A stretch of 64,000 nt of DNA from Adenophora triphylla var. japonica. Taxonomy: Eukaryota; Streptophyta; Magnoliopsida; Asterales; Campanulaceae. Made by a program: the position numbers and the translations under genes. The notes below the pieces were generated by a model, which saw only the letters and a program-made list of their open reading frames with translations, ran no database searches and had not been told where the DNA came from. Within the stretch, counting starts at the first letter, position 1. Every line of letters starts with the position of its first letter. Positions 35,563 through 46,500 of the stretch are shown one piece after another. The stretch is from the NCBI GenBank assembly GCA_022495995.1, contig JAFEMH010001472.1, positions 310,001 through 374,000 of the forward strand. Reading direction: 5' to 3'.

Positions 35563-38500
35563 ATGTCTGGGAAGTACGAGATTGAGAAGTTTAATCGCAA
35601 GATTAACTTTGGGCTATGGAAAGTAAAGATGCGAGCAATTTTGGTGGGTAAAAATTGCGTCAAGGCTTTGCTTGGGAAGGCAAAGAAACCGGCAAGTCTG
35701 ACGGATGAACAATTTGATGATATGGATGAAAAGGCTTTATCTCTCTTACAATTGAGCCTCAAAGATGAGGTATTGAGAGAGGTTGTAGAAGAGAAGACTG
35801 CGGCAGGGCTTTGGCTTAAGCTTGAGCAATTGTACATGACTAAGAGCGTTAGTAACAGGTTGCTACTATTGAAGAAACTCGAGGAGTGTAAACTCAAAGC
35901 GGGTGGGTCCTTGGAGGAACATCTTGATGAGTTTGATGGCTTGGTCATGGACTTGAAGAATGTCGATGTCAAAATTGATGATGAGCAATTGGCGGTAAAA
36001 TTGCTTTGTTCTCTACCGTCGGAATACATGCACTTTCGCGAGACTGTTTTGTATGGCAAGGAAGAGATTGATTTTGAAGAGATCAAGTCTGCTTTATTAA
36101 GTCGTGAGGTTATCGAAACGCACTTGATTTCCCAAAGTGCTGAATCTCAAGGTGAAGGCTTAATTGCTAAAGGCGGTAAGAAGTCAGGGAAAGGATTGAA
36201 TTCAAGAAATTACAGTCAGTCAAGTTCAAGTGAATGGCAAAAGAATGTGATATGTCATAGTTGCAAGGAGAAGGGACACATTCGAAAGTATTGCCCTAAT
36301 CGGAGAGGTTTTAAAAGGGAAGAGGATACAACCGCTAAGGGCAAGGGTGAAGCTGGAGTGGTACATGAAGACACTAGTGATGACAGTGATTGTGATGCTC
36401 TTACTGCTTGTGATTCGGGCTCCAAAATTCGTGACAATTGGATTTTGGACTCGGGGTGTTCTTATCATCTTAGTCCTAACAGGCATGGTTACATTCCTAT
36501 AAAACTATTACTGGTGGATCAGTTTTGATGGGGAACAATGCTGCTTGCAAGGTTGTCGGAATTGGGACTATTATGGTTAAGATGTTCGATGGGGTAGTCA
36601 GAAAGTTGCACAACGTCCGGCACGTTCCTGATTTGAAGAAAAACCTGATTTCCTTAGGTACCTTGGATAGTCTTGGATATAGCTGCACCATTGCTAATGG
36701 TGAACTATTGGCTACTAAAGGTGAATTGGTTGCACTGAAGGGAAAGAAGGTGGGAACATTGTATGAACTTCTTGGGTCTACGGTTGTTGGGGATGTGTCT
36801 GTTGCAAAGGGATCTATGACTGAGGCGGAGACTACTCAGCTGTGGCACATGAGATTGGGTCACATCGGCTTGAAGGGAATGACTGAACTTTCGAAGCGCG
36901 GCTTATTGGATGGACAGAAGACAGGGCCTATGGAATTCTGTGAGCACTGCGTGCTTGGAAAACAAACAAAGGCAAGCTTCGGACAGGGAGTACACACGTC
37001 TAAAGGTATTCTTGATTATATTCATTCTGATTTGTGGGGTCCTGCTAGAAAATTATCTAAGGGTGGTTCTCGTTACTTGTTGACTTTTGTTGATGATTAT
37101 TCACGAAAAGTGGTTGTCTATTTCTTAAAACATAAGAATGATGTGCTTTTGAATCTTAAGCAGTGGAAAACCTTAGTTGAGAAACAGACATGTAGACCTA
37201 TAAAGAAACCGAGAACGATAATGGCCTTGAGTTTGTCGAAAAGGAGATTGCGAATTTTGCAAAACTGAAGGTATTGGTCGACATAGACCTTGTGTTGGGA
37301 AACCACAACAGAACGGTGTTCTTTGAAAGAATGAATCGCACTTTGTTAGAAAGGGCTCGGTGTTTGTTGTCACAAGCGAGGTTTGGGTAAAGAATTTTGG
37401 GCGGAGGCGATTAGTATGGCTTACTTGGCTAATCGTTCTCCAAATTCTAGTATTGGGATGAAGACTCAGGTGGAGATGTGGTCGGCTCTCCAGGAGATTA
37501 CTCAAGGTTGCGTATATTTGGGTGCCGCGTATGCTTATGTCAACAATGGAAACAAATTGGAGCCAAGAGCCAAAAAGTGTGTCTTTGTTGGCTATACTCT
37601 GGAGTGAAGGGATTTCGGTTATGGGACCGGTTGCATCTAAGTTCTGACGAGTAGAGATGTCACATTTAATGAGTCTCTACTTCTCCATGAGAAAGGTAGT
37701 TACGCGAGAACAAACACGAAGCGAGGTGGAGCTAGATGGAGATGATAGGGTGGAACTTGACTTAGATGCGGATAACTTGTCGATGAAGCACCTCCTACCG
37801 ATGTTTCGGTTCGGGAGGAAGAGACTACGGTGCGAGTGGAGACTACCGGTGATCGTGGTAGGGGTAAGAGGGATAAAAGACCTCCTATTAGATATGGATT
37901 TGAGGAGATGGTGGCTTATGCGGCTGTCATTCTTGAAACTGTTGATGTGCATGAACCATTCTCCTACAAGGAAGCTATGTCTTGTGAAGATTCTGCAAAG
38001 TGGTCGGTTGCTATGGAAGAAGAGATGGTATCTCTTGCGAAGAATCAGACATGGGAACTTGTGAGGCCTCCACCAAATAAGAAGTTAGTCAGCTGCAAGT
38101 GGGTCTACAAAGTTCAAGGAAGCTTCGGGGATTGAGGAAGCAAGGTATAAAGCAAGGTTAGTTGCTCGTGGCTTCACTCAAGTCGAAGGAATAGACTACA
38201 ATGAGATATTTTCACCGGTTGTTAGACACACATCTATTCGTACCTTGTTAAGCATTGTGGCAATGAAGGATCTTGAGCTTGAGCAGTTAGATGTGAAAAT
38301 AACGTTTTTACATGGGGAACTTGAGGAGGATATCTACATGCGCCAACCTGAAGGGTTTGTGGTCGAAGGAAAGGAGGATCATGTACATGCATTGAAAAGA
38401 TCCTTGTATGGCTTGAAAGGCGATCACCTCGACAATGGTATAAAAGGTTTGACACTTTTATGGTAACCCATGGTTTTGCTAGGAGTGATTTTGATAGTTG

Positions 38501-39517
38501 TGTCTACTTGAAAAGCTGTAGTGATGGCTCATTAATTTATCTTGTGTTATATGTCGATGATATGCTTGTAGCTGCAAAAGATATTAATGATGTCAACCAG
38601 GTGAAATTAATGTTGAAAGGGGAGTTTGAGATGAAAGATCTAGGTGTTGCGAGGAAGATTCTTGGCATGGAAATTGAACGAGATCGGAAAAAGGGACTAC
38701 TTTACTTGTCGCAAGGAAAGTATGTACAGAGGGTCTTGGAGCGGTTCAATATGAAGGATGCCAAATCTGTGAGTACACCTCTAGCTTCTCACTTTCGGTT
38801 GTCTTCTTTAGATTGTCCCAAGTCTAAAGATGAGGAAGATTATATGTCACGTGTTCTGTATTCGAATGCTGTGGGGTGCATTATGTATGCTATGGTTTGC
38901 ACTCGACCTGATATTGCTCAAGCAGTGAGCGTAGTGAGTCGATACATGGGGAATCCGGGTAAAGAGCATTGGAATGCTGTCAAATGGATTCTTAGATACT
39001 TGTGTGGTGCTCCGAATTTATGCATTGTCTATGGTAGGAATCGTGATGGTTTTGTTGGGCATGTTGATTCAGATTGGGGTGGTAATCTTGATGACAGAAA
39101 GTCTACAACGGGGTATGTGTTTTGTCTTGGTGGCTCCGTTATTAGTTGGAAATCCGGACTGCAGGAAGTCACATCGTTGTCTACTGCTGAGGCTGAGTAT
39201 ATGGCTATAACAGAGGTTGTCGAGGAAGCCAAATGGCTTGGTGGCTTGGTTCGTGAACTTGTTATGGTTCAAGGTGCTCCTGAGGTTTTCAGTGATAGCC
39301 CAGCGCTATACATTTGGCAAAGAATCAAAATTCTTTCCATAGGAGAACGAAGCACATTGACATTAAGTATCACTTTGTGAGGACTTCAATTGCAAGTGGT
39401 GAGGTCGTTCTGAAGAAAGTTGATACAGTTGACAACCCGGCGAATATGTTAACAAAGCCTTTGCAGATTGCTAAGTTCAAGCATTGCTTGGACTTAGTGG
39501 GTGTTACTAGTCATTGA
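35563..39517 (+). pseudogene. Copia gag-pol with several frame breaks
   Basis: Gag starts at 35563 (MSGKYEIEKF). The CCHC knuckle CHSCKEKGHIRKYC is near 36250-36295 and the protease motif WILDSGCSYH near 36440. A frame change follows at about 36485-36525. The integrase segment has an HH..CC zinc site (WHMRLGH ... CEHC) and HSDLWGP/FVDDYSR around the first catalytic Asp residues, then breaks near 37190-37400. The reverse transcriptase pieces include [17 protein letters not shown] and the catalytic YVDDM near 38550. RNase H has STAEAEYMA near 39180 and a last piece ending VGVTSH at 39517 in another frame. At least six frame shifts or stops make it non-functional. Motifs resemble the Tork/TNT1-like copia branch. 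Confidence 0.9.
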
Positions 39518-39587
39518 TGCCCTTCGGGGCGTGGCGGCGGAGATAGAGATGTTCTCTTGGAGATAGCTTGTTTCGGAATTGATCGTC

Positions 39588-39598
39588 AAGGTGGAGAA
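39588..39598 (+). other. Copia polypurine tract
   Basis: AAGGTGGAGAA lies directly before the 3' LTR, where plus-strand synthesis would be primed. Confidence 0.75.
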
Positions 39599-39599
39599 T

Positions 39600-40221
39600 T
39601 GTTGAGTGACTCTCAATTATTGACCAAATGGGTTTCGGGGCAACGGACTCAAGGATTGCGATTCTTTGTCGCCGCGCGTGTGTTGAGGCCGAGGCGGGTG
39701 CCCCATCCGGCCGAGGCGGCGCACCAAATGGCCGAGGAGGAGGCCGTGTTTACGGCCTCGAGGCGGCCGTATCAACCTGTATCAGGCGGGCGCTTCAAGG
39801 GCCGTATGTTGGCCTTGGTTTGTGGTCTTCCCAGCGGCGCCCGGCCTTGTTTGGCGCGCGCCCGGCGTCGTCAAGCATGGGCCGGCTCGATTGTTTCTGT
39901 GCAGTGAAGTTTGCCCTAGATATAAATATATTGTGTTTGTCATTGTTTCTCCTGTAACCTTGAATAGAGAGAGATAGAAACTTGCTAGGGATTCACCATT
40001 GAGAGATTGTGAGATTGTGTGATTGTTTTTCACCTTGATCATCTCCTTGTACTCTTGATTGATTTAGTGGATTGTTCTCCGTCGCCCGTGGTTTTTTACT
40101 CCTCTTGTTTTGAGGGGTTTTCCACGTAAATCTCTGTGTTCTTTGCTTGTTATTGTTTTCGTATTTCTATTTCATTTGTGTTCATCTTTGCATAGCAATT
40201 ATAGGCCATTGTTTCCCAACA
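39600..40221 (+). repeat. Copia 3' LTR
   Basis: 622 bp, TGTTGAG...CAACA. Differences from the 5' LTR cluster in the GC-rich third (CCGAGGCGG variants); the rest is almost unchanged. Confidence 0.95.
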
Positions 40222-41388
40222 GGTTCATTCGTGTTGTTCATGTGTTGGAGACTTTTGCTCCGTTTTTAAAATCTGCTATTGATGGTGTGTTAGTTGACTT
40301 GAATTTGAGTTTGATTAATGTTCGGGGCCAGGGCTATGATGGGGCTAGTAATATGAGAGGTGAATTCAATGGTTTGAAAACTTTGATTGTGAGAGAAAAT
40401 CAATCTGCATATTATGTTCACTCTTTTGCTCATCAGTTACAATTACCTCTTGTTGCTTTGGCTAAAAAATATGATAATATTGAGGATTTTTTCAGAATGA
40501 TTTCCATCATAGCAAATGTTGTTGGAGCATCTTGTAAATGTAAAGATATGCTTCGATTATGACAAGAAGGTAATTGACTTTTACAGCAAGAATAACATTG
40601 ATAGTTTGGATATTAATGCTGACTATATTAATCGTCACCGTCCTCGCCATAAGACACATGTTACAAACGATTTCCATTATCGTGTGGAGTGCTTCTAAGC
40701 CATTTTGGATAAACAAATTTTAGAGATTAATTATCGATCCAATGAGATAAATACTGAGTTGCTTATTTGTGTTGCTAGTTTGAATCTAACTGATAGATTT
40801 GTTGATTTTGATTCATCAAAATTGACAAGGTTGGCTCAGTTTTATCCGGATGACTTCACTTATCACGAAGGTAATGATCTCAAGTATCAACTATAGACAT
40901 ATATTATGGATATGCAATCGAATGACAAATTTGATCAATTGAAGGGCCTTTCGAATTTGTACTTACTTCTATTGACAACAAGAAAATACTTGTCGTATCC
41001 ATTGGTGTTTCGACTATTGAAGGTGACATTGATTTTGCCTGTTGCAACGACAAGTGTGGAAAGATGCTTCTATGGGATGAACTATGTCAAGAACAATTTA
41101 CGAAATAAGATTTGTGATCAATTTTTGAATAATTGTCTTGTATATTATATGAAAAAGATTTGCTTAGGAAAGTAACGAATGATGATGTTATTAAACGTTT
41201 TCAAAGTATGAAAACGCGTAAGGTACAAATTTAATTCGAATATTTGTATTGTTTTTTCCTATAAGACAATTGTATTCGAAGTTATTTATTGCAATGTAAT
41301 TGCATTACGGAAAATTTTATTATAAAGTTATATAATGTAAATTGTGCACCCGCAGTTAATAGATTCTAGATCCGCCGCTGATTAGGGC

Positions 41389-42205
41389 ACAAACAATTGA
41401 AGTTCTTAAATTTCCTCGGTGTTCTTCTGAAATAATATTTTCACTTTTATTTTTGTTATTGCGAAGTTCTTTTAAGTAATAAATTATTAATTTAATTATT
41501 TTAATAAAATATGTATGGTACCCGGTTCTAAATATTATCAGTAAACTAATACTAGTGTTCAAAGTAATATCGTAATAACACAAAAAAATAAAAAAATCAT
41601 TATTTTGAGAGGAAGAAAATATATAAGTGCAGTTTATATGATCTAATATAAATTAGGTGTAAATATAATTTATAACAATACATGTCTAAATTTTGAGTGC
41701 ATGTCAAATGTCAATAGCCTTATGTTCCCCCGATTACACTGTATTTGAGTTGGTTGGCTTTTTATGGCAATAGCCTTGTGTTCCCCAGTTATTGCATTTG
41801 ATTTGGTCGGCTTTTTATGATGAGTGGCAAAGATTTTGATTCTGTTAAAGCCAACATGATATGGTAGTAGTGGCTTTAGAGCATCAACAATGGTATCAAC
41901 AATGGTGACAAATTCATCTGGGCAAGACTGATATGGAAGGGAAGACACTCCACAATGGTGACCAAGGGAGTGGGCATGGATGACCAGCAAAATTTTTGGC
42001 CTGTCAGATGATCAAAAGTCATCAAAATTATTTGGGTCCTTTCTCATCAAAATATTAATATTAATAAAATTATTTAATTAATAATTAAAATATATAGATT
42101 ATTTTATCATATATAATTAATAATAATAAAATAATATGAATAATGTTAATAATTGGTATAGAAATGAGTAGAAAAGAGAAAATATAGTGTGTATAGTAAA
42201 AAATA
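41389..42205. other. Intergenic AT-rich DNA with local duplications
   Basis: A 56-bp-period tandem pair around CAATAGCCTTRTGTTCCC lies at 41712-41818. The block TTATGATGAGTGSCAAAG...CAACATGATA occurs at 41815-41872 and again at 42618-42671. ATCAACAATGGTGACAAA near 41892 is mirrored by TTTGTCACCATTGTTGAT near 42508, so an unclassified inverted-repeat element may span this interval. No gene found. Confidence 0.5.
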
Positions 42206-42486
42206 TACTCCCTCCGTCCCGTAATACTTGACACAGTTACTGTTCCGCACGGGAATTAAGGAAAAAGTAAAAAGGTTGATGTGTTGTGAGTGTAGATAGT
42301 TAAGTAGGAGAGAGAATGAGTGGAGAGAATAGTAAATTATAATGGTGTTGTGAGTATTAAAATAATGTAGGAGAGAGAATGAGTGGAGGGAATAGTAAAG
42401 ATTCTTTGCCATTTTAGGAAGTGTGACTTATCAGTGGGACGCCCAAAATAGAAATGTGTGTCAAGTATTGTGGAACGGAGGGAGTA
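42206..42486. mobile_element. Stowaway MITE, about 281 bp
   Basis: TACTCCCTCCGTCCCGTAATA and TTGTGGAACGGAGGGAGTA delimit it. ACTTGACACAGTTAC is mirrored by GTGTGTCAAGTATT. It shares AGGAGAGAGAATGAGTGGA blocks with the copies at 61742 and 62120. Confidence 0.9.
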
Positions 42487-43575
42487 AGAGATAAACTGAT
42501 AACTTTTGTCACCATTGTTGATAAAATAGGATGGAGTTATGATTAATGATGACCGATGACATGAAACTGATATGAGGAGAGAGAGTAATTATACCCCGGT
42601 CAGCACTGCGGATGATGTTATGATGAGTGCCAAAGATTTTGATTTTGTTAAAGCCAACATGATAGTAGTGCAGTGCAGATCAAGTATAATAGCTAGATTG
42701 TTATTCAATTTATAAAGGAGTCTTATTGAAATTCGAAAGGTGCACATATTATAATTTCATGAACATTCTTATTTGATATTTATCTTCCATTAATTTCTGC
42801 AATGCAATGCAATGTATCCCGGTATCCCCCTCCTTTATTGGGCCACAATCTCACCTCCTCTATTTGTATTTTTTAGGTCGTTGATCAACAATATTTGAGA
42901 TTAGAGCAATGATAGAGTACAAGAAAGTTTCACATAATTTTGGACACAAATACATTTGTTCGGTGATTGGTGATTAATGAGTAGTAGGGCATACAAATAT
43001 ATTGTATTCTAAAAGATTAATCTTGTGCTTTTAATTTAATATTTTGACATCATCTCACTTGAATTTTAGTTTTATAATATTATCGTATTCTTGTCCCGCA
43101 TTAGACCGTATTGACTCGCGTCCCGAGATGAGATGAAATGGGACGGAAAATTTTGGGCCAACGAGGGACGTCCCTTCCTGTCCCTCAAAGTTATGAATAT
43201 CATAGGCCCGTTCTCTGTTCACTCCCGTTATCACAAATTGACAACTCTACTTTTTTTTTTATTGGTTAAAACTATTTTCTCTTCATTTAAAAATATTCTC
43301 TGCTACGTTCTAAAATGAATCCTATTTTTGATCAACGGTAAATCTTATTTTATTTTGATTTTGAAACAAGGTTAAAAAGAAACAGCCAAATGTACACGAA
43401 AAAAAAAAAGTAGGGGGGAGGGGACAGGTACCATCATCTCTCATCACCCACTTTCTTTGTCTCGTTGCCACGACTCCTCCTTAACGAACATCAAAAAGCC
43501 CACACACACAGCTCCACAATCAAACCCAAATTCCCTCTCCAAATTTATTGATTTGATTCATTTCTCGACAAATCC
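42487..43575. other. VPS41 upstream region
   Basis: Mixed AT-rich sequence with a C/T-rich stretch just before the gene (CTCATCACCCACTTTC, 43440-43455), suitable for a promoter and 5' UTR. No TATA box assigned. Confidence 0.4.
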
Positions 43576-46500
43576 ATGTCTCCCAAGCTATCGGACAATG
43601 GAATCGAAGGCGACGATGAGAGAGAAGAGGATGAAACTGAAGAAGAAGAAGAAGAAGAAGAAGAAGGAGAAGGAGAGGAGGAAGAAGATGAACCTCGGCT
43701 CAAGTACCAAAGAATGGGAGGGAGTGTACCGTCGCTTCTAGCAAATGATGCTGCCTCTTGTGTTGCCGTTGCTGAACGCATGATCGCGCTCGGTACTCAC
43801 GATGGCACCATTCATATCCTTGATTTTCTCGGCAATCAGGTCTGATTTGATTTTGTGGTATTATTACTTTTTAACTTTGCATTTGATTGAATTTTCATTG
43901 AGAAATTTGATTGAGTAGAGGAATTGTGGCTCAAGTTGTGTGTGAGATCTGAAAATCAATTGTTGTTGTGTTTCTATTCCAATTGGTTGTGATAAATTTA
44001 TGGCATAAGGAACTGGGAAGCTACGAAAATTGACGGGCTGTAAAGTTATGAATTGGTTATCGACTTTATTGTAGCCTGCTAGTTTGAGAGATCGCATGTT
44101 TGAGAAGTGTATTGCTTTGGGGCACTTAACGGTTTCCGTTTTGCTGTAGATCAGGCGTCAAATGTCACTGGGGTGTTTGGGCGAAAGCTTGAGTTTGGTG
44201 CTTAAAATTGCTATTATAGAGAAGTTCTTACATTTTTGGTTAAGTTGGGTACTGTGGTTCATTGGCGTTGACATTCTTTTCAACAGATATTGTAGCTGGT
44301 TATGCTAGAAATTGGAGTCTTCATAAAATTGCTTTTCATACAGCCATGTTTATTATCCGGCAAGTTTTGTAGATGCAAGTTTGCATTCTTCGGCTCCCCG
44401 CGTAGTGCATATCCACCATTGATAATTTATCTGTCATACTATAGATCATCAACAAGGGATTGCAAGGGTTCGAAATAGGGAAAATATAGATATATGCCCC
44501 TGTACTTAGGCCAAAGATGCAGATCTACCCTTATACAAGTTAATTTCTATATTTGCCCCTGTACTCAAGAAAAATGTGAGTATATAATTTGACCACCATT
44601 AACTTTTCGTCCAAAAATTAACGAAAATGTTGACTAAGTAGCCTAGGTGGAATTTAGGATGTGACACGTGAAAAAAATTAATGAAAATGTTAACTTTTCG
44701 CCCATAGTACTAGGTCAGATCTGCATCTTAAACCTAACTAAAAGGGCATAATTCTATATTTTCCCTTTCAAAAAACCACCATTACCCACAACCTCACCAT
44801 CATTACCACCTTAATCGCTCGCTGCCATCATTACAACTATTACACAACTTCACCACCATCGCCAACACTTGCCACCATCACCATAATACCACTATTATTC
44901 ACCACCATCATAACTACAAATACCACAATATCACCACCACCACTAATTCAACACCATCAGCGCCACATCACCACTACCACAACACCATCTTCACCTCCAC
45001 TTCTACGCCATCACCAACACTTAACACTACAACCACCCCTCAACGCTAACAACCATCTTCCACCACCGTTATTACAACAATTACCACCATTTTCATCACT
45101 TACCCTCCATCAACATCAAAGCCACCACCTCTGTCACCAAAATCAATACCATCACCAATATCAAAGCTCAACTAGAATTAGTAGTAGTGATGGTGCTGTT
45201 AAGTTACAGTGGTGGTGATGGTGTTTTTAATGGTTATGAAGGTGTTGGCGGTGATGGTGGTGGTAATGACGAGTGGCGGTGATGGTGGTGGTAATAGGGA
45301 TGATGGATGTAGTGCTGAAGGTGGTGTTGATTGTGGTATTGAGAAGTGGTGATGGTGGTAAAATGGTGGTGGTAATGGTGTTGGTGGAATGTGGTGGTGA
45401 TAGTTGTGAAGTGGTAAAGAGAAAATATAGAATTATGCCCATATACTTAGGTTTAAGATGTACATCTGCCCTTATAGTATGGGATTTATGTAAATATACC
45501 CTTGCAATCCTCATAAGAAATTCCACGTTTGCAATTTTTCCACGTGTTACATTCTAAATTCCACTTAAGTTGCTTAGTCAACATTTTCGTTAATTTTTGG
45601 ATGGAAAGTTAACGGTGGTCAAATATACTCACATTTTTCTTGAGTACAGGAGTAAATATGACAATTAACTTATACATAAGGGTAGATCTGCATCTTTGAC
45701 CTGAGTACATGGGCATATATCTATATTTTCCCGTTCCAAATATTATGCCTCGCCAAAGTGATGCTTTGAGACATTGTGTATGTCGATATCAAGCTGCACC
45801 AAAGGCGTTCTGAAGGTTGCAGCCAATCGCTTCCTTATAACTTGCAGATTGAATATTCTTAATCCATGGTCAAGCTACATGGCTATGCATAGCTAAAAAG
45901 TCTCTGGTTTGACACTTCCTTGCCAACCTCTTGTCATTTAATTGAGAAAACATTCATGCACTTCCATCCATGTTATGACATCTCTCTTCGACATTGCTGG
46001 AGGTCTTTAAGTAATCACCACACTATATAAGACAAAGGCCACAAAAGAATACGACACCCAGTGTAGGCCTTTGTAAGATAAAGTAACTTGCTTGGAAGCT
46101 GTTCATATAATGGATCTGTTGTAATTAAATTATTTCCACTGGTGCAAAAATGAGATTTGAGTATCATAGCCTGATGAAAGCCAATTCTACAAAATTAGGA
46201 TTAGCCTAATAAACTGGACAGGATCTTGATTTTTTTCTTTTGATAGGAAGGATCTCGATTTTGTCACTTGACATACTAGAAACAATGTAGATCAAATAGA
46301 CTTTCTTCTCCATATAAGTGTTTTATATTGGTTTCTTCTTGGCTGTGGCTTTCGCATGGTACGTGATGAAGAGATAAAAACCTTACTGCTTTGTTATGTA
46401 TGTAACACGTTACCCTCAACACAGTTAAAGAGGAGGTGAAGTCAATTTATCAGTGGGCCTGAACCTACTTCTGGGAGCATGCTGAAGAACATAGGGAAGA

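Larger units (their letters stand above)
34877..40221 (+). mobile_element. Ty1/copia LTR retrotransposon, 5.3 kb
   Basis: Flanked by a near-perfect 5-bp duplication (GGTTA before, GGTTC after). 5' LTR 34877-35509 and 3' LTR 39600-40221, both TGTTGAG...CAACA. A tRNA-iMet PBS follows the 5' LTR and a purine tract precedes the 3' LTR. Order of domains: gag knuckle, protease, integrase, reverse transcriptase, RNase H, that is, copia order. It is inserted in the hAT transposase gene. Confidence 0.95.
33904..41175 (+). pseudogene. hAT transposase (TTF-type zinc finger / ZMYM1-like), disrupted
   Basis: The left part (33904-34876) begins MDKFLIKK. It carries TTF-domain features: SDPALRF, the SEYHPNQ motif, GPCQPHCHDFP and AYCLCCYLFK. 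The right part (40222-41175) encodes the catalytic-region piece (GQGYDGASNMRG, the conserved GYDGAS motif; HSFAHQLQLPLVA). It ends in the hAT C-terminal dimerisation region (LPVATTSVERCF then NLRNK). In-frame stops occur in both parts, for example a TGA at 34202-34204 next to FKEYGNW, and the copia element at 34877-40221 separates them. In an intact element this protein would cut and rejoin the hAT ends. Confidence 0.85.
33248..41380 (+). mobile_element. hAT transposon, split by a copia element
   Basis: Terminal repeats CAGGGGCGGATTTA (33248) and, inverted, TAGATCCGCCGCTG (ending 41380). The 8-bp target duplication ATTAGGGC is perfect: 33240-33247 and 41381-41388. Subterminal GGTGCGGGTGCAC and GTGCACCCGC are also inverted. 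Without the copia insertion the element is about 2.8 kb. Confidence 0.9.

Noticed and set aside
43545..43781. Serine-rich minus-strand frame opposite VPS41 exon 1
   Set aside because: It is the antisense shadow of the Glu-rich N-terminus of VPS41.
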